Positions 40,495 through 48,013 of a stretch of DNA of 64,000 nt are shown here, one piece after another. Position 1 is the first letter of the stretch. The number at the start of each line of letters is the position of its first letter. Under the pieces are notes generated by a model, which was given only the letters and a program-made list of their open reading frames with translations, ran no database searches and was not told the origin of the DNA. The stretch is taken from NCBI RefSeq assembly GCF_001280085.1, contig NZ_LGED01000001.1, positions 415,255 through 479,254 of the forward strand, read 5' to 3'. The position numbers and the translations under genes were made by a program. This DNA comes from Saccharothrix sp. NRRL B-16348 (GTDB lineage: Bacteria; Actinomycetota; Actinomycetes; Mycobacteriales; Pseudonocardiaceae).

Positions 40495-40834
40495 ATCGGT
40501 GTGAAACGCCTCACAGTGGCGTTTGAGCTCGCGGGCGTGGGTTAGGCCTTCGGGTGAGGCCTGTCGCATGAGCAGTCCCCTGATGACCTGCGGCGTCCTC
40601 GGCCGCTTGGTGGCCTGTCGCTGAGAGTGGAGATAGGTCTCAATCGGGTGAAGATAAAGACACCGATCCGGTTATCGGTGACTTCGATCACCCGAGTGGC
40701 AGTTCGTCTCAGAGTTACTACCGCTCATCGCATCACTCGACTGTTGAGCGCAAGGTCACACAAAAGGTCTTTCAGGCGTGAGCCAGGTCTCCCTACGGTG
40801 CACGGCGTATCAGGAACGCACCAGGAGGACTTAC
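40495..40834. other. Regulatory stretch between the two symporter units
   Basis: No protein gene is supported here. It holds an imperfect nested inverted repeat (40644-40695), AGGTCW direct repeats at 40753, 40765 and 40785, and the start of the leader region. It should contain the promoter for the leader-DUF485-symporter transcript. Confidence 0.45.
40644..40695. promoter_or_regulatory. Nested inverted repeats upstream of the DUF485-symporter operon
   Basis: Outer arms TCGGGTGA (40644-40651) and TCACCCGA (40688-40695) enclose a perfect 7-bp hairpin CACCGAT-N6-ATCGGTG (40661-40680). The right arm is the GATCACCCGA motif also found before the kinase gene. It could be a dimer operator or an RNA element. 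Confidence 0.45.
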
Positions 40835-40888
40835 GTGCCGTTCACACCGTCGTCAAGTACGCGAGGAGGGGACCGTGAGCACCTCTGA
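40835..40888 (+). CDS. Putative 17-residue leader peptide overlapping DUF485
   Basis: GTG at 40835 has a perfect AGGAGG 6 nt upstream and opens an 18-codon frame, VPFTPSSSTRGGDREHL-stop, which ends 14 nt inside the DUF485 gene. The strong ribosome site and overlap suggest translational coupling or attenuation. There is no run of a single amino acid that would name an effector. Alternatively this AGGAGG may be a leftover start. Confidence 0.45.
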   Translation: MPFTPSSSTRGGDREHL

Positions 40889-41225
40889 GCAGCAGCACAC
40901 CCCCGACGCCCAGGGCAACCACAACTGGGTGGATGTGCAGAACAGCCCCGACTTCCGCGAGCTACGCCGGCGGCTGCGCAGTTTCGTCTTCCCCATGGCC
41001 GGTCTCTTCCTGGCCTGGTACCTGCTGTACGTCCTGCTCGCCGACTACGCCCACGGGTTCATGTCGACGAAGGTCTTCGGCAACATCAACGTCGGCCTGA
41101 TCCTCGGGCTGCTGCAGTTCGTGTCGACGTTCGTCATCACGACGCTGTACGTGCGCCACGCGAACAAGAACCTCGACCCCAAGGCGGAGAAGCTCCGCAA
41201 CGAGCTCGAAGGGGGTCAAGCGTGA
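40875..41225 (+). CDS. DUF485 membrane protein (symporter-associated)
   Basis: 116 residues with two helices (FVFPMAGLFLAWYLLYVLL and VGLILGLLQFVSTFVITTLYV) and the DUF485 core (SPDFRELRRRLRSFVFP, YVRHANKNLDPKAEKLR). DUF485 proteins such as YjcH are encoded next to acetate symporters, where they may help assembly or activity. GAGGAGGGG precedes the GTG at 40875. It overlaps the following symporter start (GTGA). Confidence 0.9.
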   Translation: MSTSEQQHTPDAQGNHNWVDVQNSPDFRELRRRLRSFVFPMAGLFLAWYLLYVLLADYAHGFMSTKVFGNINVGLILGLLQFVSTFVITTLYVRHANKNLDPKAEKLRNELEGGQA

Positions 41226-42811
41226 ACGGCAACGCCCTGCTCAACATCGGCATCTTCGGCATCTTCGTCGCGGCAACCCTGGTCGTCGTCATCCGGGCCA
41301 GCCGCAACACCAAGACGGCCGCCGACTACCTCGCCGCGGGCCGTGCCTTCACCGGCCCCCAGAACGGCATCGCGATCGCGGGCGACTACCTGTCCGCCGC
41401 GTCGTTCCTCGGCATCGCGGGCGCCATCGCGGTCAACGGCTACGACGGCTTCCTGTACTCCATCGGCTTCCTGGTGGCGTGGCTCATCGCCCTGCTGCTG
41501 GTCGCGGAGCTGCTGCGGAACACCGGCAAGTTCACGATGGGCGACGTGCTGGCGTTCCGGATGCGGCAGCGCCCCGTCCGCGCGGCGGCGGCCACCTCGA
41601 CGATGGCCGTGTCGTTCTTCTACCTGCTGGCCCAGATGGCGGGCGCCGGCGGTCTCGTCGCGCTCCTGCTCGGCATCACCGGCAAGGGCGGCCAGGCCGT
41701 CGTCATCGCCGTGGTCGGCGCGCTGATGATCGCCTACGTGCTCATCGGCGGCATGAAGGGCACCACCTGGGTCCAGATCATCAAGGCCGTCCTGCTCATC
41801 GCGGGCGCCGGCGTGATGACCATCTGGGTGATGGGCAAGTACGGCTTCAACCTGTCGACCCTGCTCGGCTCGGTGTCGGACAAGCTCCTCGGCCCCGGCC
41901 TGCAGTACGGCAAGACGGAGACGAGCAAGCTCGACTTCATCTCGCTCGCGCTGGCGCTGGTGCTCGGCACGGCCGGCCTGCCGCACATCCTGATGCGCTT
42001 CTACACGGTCCCGACCGCGAAGGAAGCCCGTCGTTCCGTGGTGTGGGCGATCTGGCTGATCGGCATCTTCTACCTGCTCACCCTGGTGCTCGGCTACGGC
42101 GCGGCGGCCCTCGTCGGCTCCGACAAGATCACCAAGGCGCCCGGTGGCGTGAACTCGGCGGCTCCGCTGCTCGCCGAAGCTCTCGGCGGCCCGGTCCTGC
42201 TCGGCCTGATCGCCGCGGTCGCGTTCGCCACGATCCTCGCCGTGGTCGCCGGTCTGACGATCACCGCGTCGGCGTCGTTCGCGCACGACATCTACGCGAA
42301 CATCATCAAGAAGGGCCAGCTGGAGGACAAGGAAGCCGAGGTCAAGGTCGCCCGGCGCACCGCCGTGGTGATCGGCGTCGTCGCGATCCTCGGCGGCATC
42401 CTGGCCAACGGCCAGAACATCGCCTTCCTGGTGGCGCTCGCGTTCGCGGTGGCCGCCTCGGCGAACCTGCCGACCATCCTGTACTCGCTGTTCTGGAAGC
42501 GCTTCAACACCGCGGGCGCCCTCTGGAGCATCTACGGCGGCCTCGGCATCACCGTGCTGCTGATCGTGTTCTCGCCGGTGGTGTCCGGCAAGCCGGTCAA
42601 CCCGACGACGGGCAAGAGCGCGTCGATGCTGCAGGGCGTCGACTTCCACTGGTTCCCCCTCGACAACCCCGGCCTCGTGTCGATCCCGCTGTCGTTCCTG
42701 CTGGGCTTCCTCGGGACGGTGCTGTCGAAGGAGAACAACAAGGAGAAGTACGCGGAGATGGAGGTGCGCGCCCTCACCGGCGTCGGCGCCGAGAAGGCGA
42801 CCGCCCACTAG
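41222..42811 (+). CDS. ActP-like cation/acetate symporter (SSS family)
   Basis: 529 residues, about 13 helices. Sequence closely follows the ActP/MctC type: TAADYLAAGRAFTGPQNGIAIAGDYLSAASFLG, YLLAQMAGAGGLVALLLG, GTAGLPHILMRFYTVPTAKEARRS and AVVAGLTITASASFAHDIY. These carry acetate, propionate or pyruvate in with Na+ or H+. It has no large insert, unlike the first symporter. Overlap with DUF485 shows co-translation. A hairpin terminator follows. Regulation by the adjacent LytTR regulator is likely. Confidence 0.92.
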   Translation: MNGNALLNIGIFGIFVAATLVVVIRASRNTKTAADYLAAGRAFTGPQNGIAIAGDYLSAASFLGIAGAIAVNGYDGFLYSIGFLVAWLIALLLVAELLRNTGKFTMGDVLAFRMRQRPVRAAAATSTMAVSFFYLLAQMAGAGGLVALLLGITGKGGQAVVIAVVGALMIAYVLIGGMKGTTWVQIIKAVLLIAGAGVMTIWVMGKYGFNLSTLLGSVSDKLLGPGLQYGKTETSKLDFISLALALVLGTAGLPHILMRFYTVPTAKEARRSVVWAIWLIGIFYLLTLVLGYGAAALVGSDKITKAPGGVNSAAPLLAEALGGPVLLGLIAAVAFATILAVVAGLTITASASFAHDIYANIIKKGQLEDKEAEVKVARRTAVVIGVVAILGGILANGQNIAFLVALAFAVAASANLPTILYSLFWKRFNTAGALWSIYGGLGITVLLIVFSPVVSGKPVNPTTGKSASMLQGVDFHWFPLDNPGLVSIPLSFLLGFLGTVLSKENNKEKYAEMEVRALTGVGAEKATAH

Positions 42812-42830
42812 TCGCCCGTCCGCTGGGAAC

Positions 42831-42870
42831 CACGCCGGCCGTCATCCTTTCGGGGAAGGCGGCCGGCGTG
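42831..42870 (+). terminator. Hairpin terminator after the ActP-like gene
   Basis: CACGCCGGCCG (42831-42841) pairs perfectly with 42860-42870, with an inner CCTT/AAGG pairing in the loop. It lies 20 nt past the stop. Confidence 0.7.
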
Positions 42871-42912
42871 CTCCTTATCCCCGGTTTATAGCCGCCGTGG
42901 CAGCATGGACCC

Positions 42913-43251
42913 GTGACCGTTCCCAGCGTTGAAGTGTCCGAGGTGCCGGCGGAACTGCCGGCGGGCAAGGTCCTGCTCGACGTGCGCGAGGCCGACGAGT
43001 GGGCGGCGGGCCACGCCCCGGGCGCCCTGCACATCCCGATGAGCGAGTTGGCGGGCAGGCTCGACGCGCTGCCGGGCGACTCCGAGTTCTACGTCGTGTG
43101 CCGCGCCGGCGGCCGTTCCGCGCGGGTCACGCAGTACCTGAACGCCAACGGCTGGGACGCGACGAACGTCGACGGCGGCATGCAGGTGTGGGCCGCGTCC
43201 GGTCGTCCGCTGGTCGGTGAGATCGACGGCGCGGAGCCCGAGGTCATCTGA
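42913..43251 (+). CDS. Rhodanese-domain protein
   Basis: 112 residues, a single rhodanese domain. LLDVREADEWAAGHAPGALHIPM and the active-site loop CRAGGRSA with Cys63 are typical of single-domain sulphurtransferases that carry persulphide. Cytoplasmic. It is followed after 1 nt by the DUF4328 gene, so probably co-transcribed. Sulphur donor and acceptor cannot be told. Confidence 0.92.
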   Translation: MTVPSVEVSEVPAELPAGKVLLDVREADEWAAGHAPGALHIPMSELAGRLDALPGDSEFYVVCRAGGRSARVTQYLNANGWDATNVDGGMQVWAASGRPLVGEIDGAEPEVI

Positions 43252-43252
43252 C

Positions 43253-44158
43253 ATGGCGCTGCGACCGCTGCGCGTGGACTGGGTGGCGAGCCCGCCACCC
43301 GGCGCCTACCCGCACCGTCGCCAGGGCGCGCCGCGCCGCGGCTACACCGGCCCGCCGTCCTACCCGGTCCCGCCGCGCTGGGGTTTCCCGCTGCTGGCGT
43401 GGCGCTGGCCCACGTCCGTGGCCACCGACGACGACCGGCCCGCCGACACCGTCGACCAGGCGCAGCGGCTGGCGCGCACGGCGTCCCACGCCCTCGGCCT
43501 GGCCGCGCTGACGGCGGTGTGGGCGGCGGGCAGCGAGATCTGGCGTTACGTGTTGTTGCTGCTCAGCCGGTACGGCGCGATGTCGGAGACCACGGTGGGC
43601 GTGTCGGACGCCATGGTCGTGGCGTCGTCGGTGGTGACGATCGTGGCGTCCGCGCTCGCCCTGGTCTTCACCCTGCTGTGGCTGCGCCGTGCCCGCAACG
43701 CCGCCGCCGCGGAGGCGGGCTACGGCCCGTCGAGGTCGGACCGGGAGGTGCTGCTCGGCCTGGTCGTCCCGGGCGTGAACCTGGTGGTGCCGGGTTCCGT
43801 GCTGGCCGAGCTGGAGCACGCCGCCCTGCGCGAGCCGGCCACGAACCGCCCGGCGCCGTCCAAGCTGATCCGCTGGTGGTGGGGGCTGTGGGCGTTCACG
43901 GGCGTGTTCGTCGCGTTCACCGTGGTGTGGGGATTCCGCTCCAGCGTGCAGGCCATGGCGGACGGCGTCCTGTTCCACGCGGTCGCGGACCTGCTGGCCG
44001 CCGCCGTGGCGATCCTGACCGCGGTGGTCGTCCGCCGCGTCACCACCCTGCTGCTGCCGGTGGACGCCGGCTCCATCCGCCGCATGCGGGTCGTGGACGT
44101 CAAGGACGCCCCGACCCCGGTCCTGCGCGCCGTCCGCTCCTCCGGCTCACCTCGCTGA
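43253..44158 (+). CDS. DUF4328 membrane protein
   Basis: 301 residues. A Pro-rich cytoplasmic N-terminus (ASPPPGAYPHRRQGAPRRGY) precedes four helices with the DUF4328 core: FTLLWLRRARNAAAAEAGYG, VPGVNLVVPGSVLAELEHAA and WWWGLWAFTGVFVAFTVVWG. Function of DUF4328 is unknown. The ATG at 43253 directly follows the rhodanese stop; the longer frame to 43217 overlaps the rhodanese gene. Confidence 0.82.
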   Translation: MALRPLRVDWVASPPPGAYPHRRQGAPRRGYTGPPSYPVPPRWGFPLLAWRWPTSVATDDDRPADTVDQAQRLARTASHALGLAALTAVWAAGSEIWRYVLLLLSRYGAMSETTVGVSDAMVVASSVVTIVASALALVFTLLWLRRARNAAAAEAGYGPSRSDREVLLGLVVPGVNLVVPGSVLAELEHAALREPATNRPAPSKLIRWWWGLWAFTGVFVAFTVVWGFRSSVQAMADGVLFHAVADLLAAAVAILTAVVVRRVTTLLLPVDAGSIRRMRVVDVKDAPTPVLRAVRSSGSPR

Positions 44159-44180
44159 CCGCGTTCCAGGCGTCGGGCAC

Positions 44181-44205
44181 CCACCGGGCTTGAACGACCC
44201 GGTGG
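44181..44205 (+). terminator. 8-bp hairpin after the DUF4328 gene
   Basis: CCACCGGG (44181-44188) pairs with CCCGGTGG (44198-44205) around a 9-nt loop, 22 nt past the stop. Confidence 0.5.
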
Positions 44206-44452
44206 CACGTGCGCTGTTGGGGCGCGTCGGGCTTCCGGACGTCCTGGCTGCCCGGGTTCGCCGGGAGCGGTATCCCGGACGACGCGGACGCCGTGCTCGA
44301 AGCTGTGCCGGGAGCCGTCGTGGCGTTCCTTGCCGCCCATCCAGGGCCACGGCCCGGGTCACCGCACGGGCCGACGCGCTACAGGTGATCGGTGGTGCCA
44401 GGCTGCCGCGCGACCGGTGGTGTGAACCGGGCTCGGTGGCGGACTGGCCGGG
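44206..44452 (+). other. Gene-poor stretch, possible decayed coding fragment
   Basis: No intact gene. Two adjacent plus-strand frames each look briefly protein-like: NDPVARALLGRVGLPDVLAA just before and into this region, then in another frame GIPDDADAVLEAVPGAVVAF. This could be a short frameshifted remnant. Evidence is weak. Confidence 0.25.
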
Positions 44453-45217
44453 TCATCGGGTCGCCGGCACGCGTTCGGCCAGGAAGTCCTCCCAGGTCCG
44501 CATGCCCTTCGTAGCGCCGTCGCCCGACAGGTTCTCGCCGGCGCGGTAGGCGCGGCCGGCTTTGCCGGGCATCCGGACGGGCAGCGTCGGGCGGCGCTTG
44601 TCGTGTGCCGCCAGGTAGCCGCGGACCAGGTCGCGCAGCCCGTAGACGGTCGGGCCGGCCAGGTCGGGCACCAGGCCCGCCGGTGCGCCGAGCGTCAGCT
44701 CCGCCAGGCGTTCGGCCACGTCACGGGCGTCGACCGGTTCGAACCGCAGACCGCCGGGGATCGGGACGACCGGCAGCTTCGCCATCTTCCCGACCACGGT
44801 CAGGACCAGGTCGTGGAACTGGGCGGCACGCAGGATCGTCCACGGCAGGCCCGAGTCGGCCACCGCGCGTTCCGCGCCGAGCTTCGCCCTGAACCACGCC
44901 AGCGGCACGCGGTCCGCGCCGATCGCCGAGATGTGGACGATGTGCCGCACGCCGCCCGCACGGGTCGCCGCGCGCACCAGCCGATCGGTCGCCTCGGCGT
45001 CACCCTTCGGACCGCCCGCCAGGTGCAGGACGATCTCGGCGCCGTCGACCGCGGCCTCGACGCCTTCTCCGGTGAGCAGGTCGCCGGTCACGTGCTCCAC
45101 GCCGTCGACCGGCCCGTGGCCGCGCCTGCTGAGCACGCGCACCCGGTGCCCGTCCAGCAGCGGCACGAGCAGGCGTCCGAGGGTGCCGGTACCGCCGGTG
45201 ACCAGGATGGATGTCAT
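44453..45217 (-). CDS. NAD(P)-binding (NmrA/atypical SDR) oxidoreductase, ECF41 partner
   Basis: 254 residues. Nucleotide motif TGGTGTLGRLLVPLL, then ADRVPLAWFRAKLGAERAVADSGLPWTILRAAQFHDL, the pattern of atypical SDRs of the NmrA type, lacking the YxxxK pair in the usual place. ECF41 sigma factors are characteristically encoded next to carboxymuconolactone decarboxylases, oxidoreductases or epimerases, and one is divergent here, 66 nt away, so this is probably its target. ATG at 45217 has GGAGGA 5-6 nt upstream. Confidence 0.85.
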   Translation of the reverse strand: MTSILVTGGTGTLGRLLVPLLDGHRVRVLSRRGHGPVDGVEHVTGDLLTGEGVEAAVDGAEIVLHLAGGPKGDAEATDRLVRAATRAGGVRHIVHISAIGADRVPLAWFRAKLGAERAVADSGLPWTILRAAQFHDLVLTVVGKMAKLPVVPIPGGLRFEPVDARDVAERLAELTLGAPAGLVPDLAGPTVYGLRDLVRGYLAAHDKRRPTLPVRMPGKAGRAYRAGENLSGDGATKGMRTWEDFLAERVPATR

Positions 45218-45283
45218 TGTTCCTCCGAACATCGTCTGATGGGTCCACTGCTACGACCCGCGACGCGGAAGGAACGTGACACG

Positions 45284-46165
45284 GTGGACGACCGCGCTCT
45301 GCTGACCGACCGTTTCGAGCGGCACCGGCCGCGCCTGCGGGCGGTGGCGTACCGGATGCTCGGCTCGGTGGCCGAGGCCGACGACGCCGTGCAGGACGCC
45401 TGGCTGCGGCTCGACCGGGCCGACACCAGCGAGGTGGAGAACCTCGGCGCGTGGCTGACCACGGTCGTCGCCCGCCTCTGCCTGAACGTCCTGCGGTCCC
45501 GCGAGACGCGGCGCGAGGACTCGTTCGACGTCCACGTGCCCGACCCGGTCATCAGCTACGACGACGGCACCGACCCCGAGTACGAGGCGGTGCTCGCCGA
45601 GTCGGTCGGCTTGGCGCTGCTGGTCGTCCTCGACACCCTCACGCCCGCCGAACGCCTCGCGTTCGTGCTGCACGACATGTTCGCCGTGCCGTTCGACGAG
45701 ATCGCCGCCGTGATCGAGAAGTCGACGGCCGCGACCCGCCAACTCGCCAGCCGCGCCCGCCGCCGCGTGCAGGGCCGGGTCCCGACCCCGGACGCCGACC
45801 TGACCCGGCAGCGCGAGGTGGTGGACGCCTTCTTCGCCGCCGCCCGCGACGGCGACCTCGACGCGCTGGTCGCCGTGCTCGACCCGGACGTCGTGCTCCG
45901 CTCCGACGCCGGCACGGGCTCGCGCTTCACCGTCACCCTCTCCGGGGCCCGCACGGTGGCCGGCCGGGCCGTCACCTTCGGCCAGTTGTCCCCGTTCGCC
46001 CGCCCGGCGCTGGTCAACGGCGCGGCGGGGGTCGTCGTCGTGGCCGACGGCCGGCCGTTGTCGGTCATGGGGTTCATCGTCGCGGGCGGCCGGATCGTCG
46101 CCATCGACGTCCTGGCCGACTCCGCACGCCTGCCCGCGCTCGTGGACGTGCGGGCCGATCGGTGA
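45284..46165 (+). CDS. ECF sigma factor, ECF41/SigJ-like with SnoaL-type C-terminal domain
   Basis: 293 residues. Sigma region 2 (HRPRLRAVAYRMLGSVAEADDAVQDAWLRL), region 4 (LTPAERLAFVLHDMFAVPFDEIAAVIEKS) and a C-terminal NTF2/SnoaL-like domain of about 110 residues (VVDAFFAAARDGDLDALVAVLDPDVVLRSDAG). In ECF41 this extension controls activity in place of a separate anti-sigma factor. The divergent oxidoreductase gene supports this group. GTG at 45284 is preferred, with AAGGAA upstream; an ATG at 45239 would add 15 residues. Confidence 0.88.
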   Translation: MDDRALLTDRFERHRPRLRAVAYRMLGSVAEADDAVQDAWLRLDRADTSEVENLGAWLTTVVARLCLNVLRSRETRREDSFDVHVPDPVISYDDGTDPEYEAVLAESVGLALLVVLDTLTPAERLAFVLHDMFAVPFDEIAAVIEKSTAATRQLASRARRRVQGRVPTPDADLTRQREVVDAFFAAARDGDLDALVAVLDPDVVLRSDAGTGSRFTVTLSGARTVAGRAVTFGQLSPFARPALVNGAAGVVVVADGRPLSVMGFIVAGGRIVAIDVLADSARLPALVDVRADR

Positions 46166-46294
46166 GGTCATTGTCCATTGTGGATGGATAGTGCGGGGGA
46201 GCCGGACGCCGCAACGCTCGCGTTCCCCGCTGTTCAGGGGTAGTTCTTCCGCCGGCACTTGGGTTGCCGACCGGCCGCGTGCCACCGTGACCCC

Positions 46295-47311
46295 ATGCGG
46301 GTACTTGCGGCGGCACTGGTCCTCACCCTGCTGACCTCCGGCGTGGCGAACGCGGACAGCGGGAAGAAGTTCGACCTCCAAGCCCACCGGGGCGGGATCG
46401 GGTTGACGGTCGAGAGCACGTTGGCGGCGTTCGGCAAGGCGCTCGAACTGGGTGTCACGACGCTCGAACTGGACGTGCAGATCACCAAGGACGGCCGGGA
46501 GGTCGTCACCCACGACCGCAGGACGAACCCGAACAAGTGCGTCGACACCGCACCCGCGTTCCCCGGCGACCCGGCCTTCCCGTACGCGGGCAAGTACGTG
46601 AAGGACCTGACGTTCGCGCAGGTCCGCACGCTGGACTGCGGTTCGCGGCGGTGGGCGCAGTACCCGGACCAGGAGCTGTCGCCGGGCGCGCGGATGCCGA
46701 CGCTGGCCGAGGTCTTCGCGCTGGCCCGCCGCTACCGCGCGTTCAGCGTGAAGTTCAACATCGAGACCAAGGTCGAAGCCGCCGCGCCGCACGAGACCGC
46801 GCCGCGCGAGCAGTTCGTCGAGGTCACGGCCCGTGAGATCCGCAAGTCCGGCTTCTACCGCAACGTCACGATCCAGTCGTTCGACTGGGGCACGCTGATG
46901 CTGTGGCGCCAGGCCGAGCCGCGCCTCCCGCTGGTCGCCCTGACCCAGCCCGAGTTCCTGCGCCCCGGCTCGCCGTGGACGGGTGGCCTGGACCTGGCCG
47001 ACTTCGGCGGCAGCGTCGTCAAGGCGGTGCAGAGCTTCGGCGCGTCCGCGCTCTCCCCGGTGCACGGCAACCCGCAGAACGGCGAGGTCGGCGACCCGAA
47101 CTACGTCCCGTTCACCACGAAAGCCCTGGTCGACGAGGCGCACGCGCACGGCCTGAAGGTCGTCCCGTGGACGATCAACGACCCGGCCACCATGCACAAG
47201 CTGATCGACGACGGCGTGGACGGCATCATCACCGACTACCCGGACCGACTGCGCACCGTGATGGCCGAACGCGGCTTCAAGCTGCCGAAGAAGCACACGC
47301 TCAAGCGGTGA
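46295..47311 (+). CDS. Secreted glycerophosphodiester phosphodiesterase
   Basis: 338 residues. Signal peptide (MRVLAAALVLTLLTSGVANA), then a GDPD TIM barrel with AHRGG, VESTLAAF, LELDVQITKDG and HD in VVTHDRRTN, the metal and catalytic residues. VPWTINDPATMHKLIDDGVDGIITDYP is the typical C-terminal signature. It hydrolyses glycerophosphodiesters outside the cell to glycerol-3-phosphate and an alcohol. A second, cytosolic GDPD is encoded at 49339-50046. The 3' end overlaps the convergent gene by 11 nt. Confidence 0.92.
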   Translation: MRVLAAALVLTLLTSGVANADSGKKFDLQAHRGGIGLTVESTLAAFGKALELGVTTLELDVQITKDGREVVTHDRRTNPNKCVDTAPAFPGDPAFPYAGKYVKDLTFAQVRTLDCGSRRWAQYPDQELSPGARMPTLAEVFALARRYRAFSVKFNIETKVEAAAPHETAPREQFVEVTAREIRKSGFYRNVTIQSFDWGTLMLWRQAEPRLPLVALTQPEFLRPGSPWTGGLDLADFGGSVVKAVQSFGASALSPVHGNPQNGEVGDPNYVPFTTKALVDEAHAHGLKVVPWTINDPATMHKLIDDGVDGIITDYPDRLRTVMAERGFKLPKKHTLKR

Positions 47312-47972
47312 CGGCCCACCGGCGCCGGTGGAAGATCGGGTCGTGGCCGTAGACGTCGAGCGCCACGTCGGGCTCGGTGAACACGGTCCGCAAGCCGGTC
47401 AGGTGCGCGTGCCCGTGGCGGTGGACGTCCCGGTCCGCCGCGACGAGCTCGCCGGCCTCGGTGAGCACGTCGCCGAGCCGGTGCAGCGACCGGCCCGTGC
47501 TGGAGACGACGAGGGTCGACGCGTGCTCGGCGAGCGCGATCCGGTGCGGCCCGGTCCACTCCCACCTGCGCCACACCTCGTCCGCGCGGGCCGGCGGGGT
47601 GGTGAACCGGCCGGGTCGTGCCGTCGACCGCCGCAGCGCCCGCCGCACCGCCGGCCAGACCGACGGCCGCAGCCCCACGTCGCGGCGCACCACGAGCAGG
47701 TCGACGGGCCGGGCGTGGCCCATCCGCCACAGCTCCTCGACCGGCACGTTGTCCCGCGCCGGGACGAACAGCGCGCTGTGCCGACTGGTCGCCGCCAGCC
47801 GCACCAACGCACCCAACCGCAGCAGGTCGGCCCGTGACCCGGTGACCGCCGCCACGCCGACGACCGGCTCAGGTGGCCGCACCCAGAGGTTCCGCAGCCG
47901 TGCGGCGGGCACGAGGACGCGGTGCAGCGGCGCGTGCCGCACCACGGGGTGCGCGATCACCGACAGCCGCAT
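47301..47972 (-). CDS. Hypothetical protein
   Basis: 223 residues, soluble, Arg/His-rich, without signal peptide or membrane helix. Recognisable stretches are LFVPARDNVPVEELWRMGHA and PVDLLVVRRDVGLRPSVWPAVRRALR, with a C-terminal VALDVYGHDPIFHRRRW. No family is identified. It lies 41 nt after the P450 stop on the same strand, so the two may form an operon. Confidence 0.55.
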   Translation of the reverse strand: MRLSVIAHPVVRHAPLHRVLVPAARLRNLWVRPPEPVVGVAAVTGSRADLLRLGALVRLAATSRHSALFVPARDNVPVEELWRMGHARPVDLLVVRRDVGLRPSVWPAVRRALRRSTARPGRFTTPPARADEVWRRWEWTGPHRIALAEHASTLVVSSTGRSLHRLGDVLTEAGELVAADRDVHRHGHAHLTGLRTVFTEPDVALDVYGHDPIFHRRRWAVTA

Positions 47973-48013
47973 CGGCCCAGCGTGGCGGCCGGTGTGCCGC
48001 GCCGTCCACCGGA

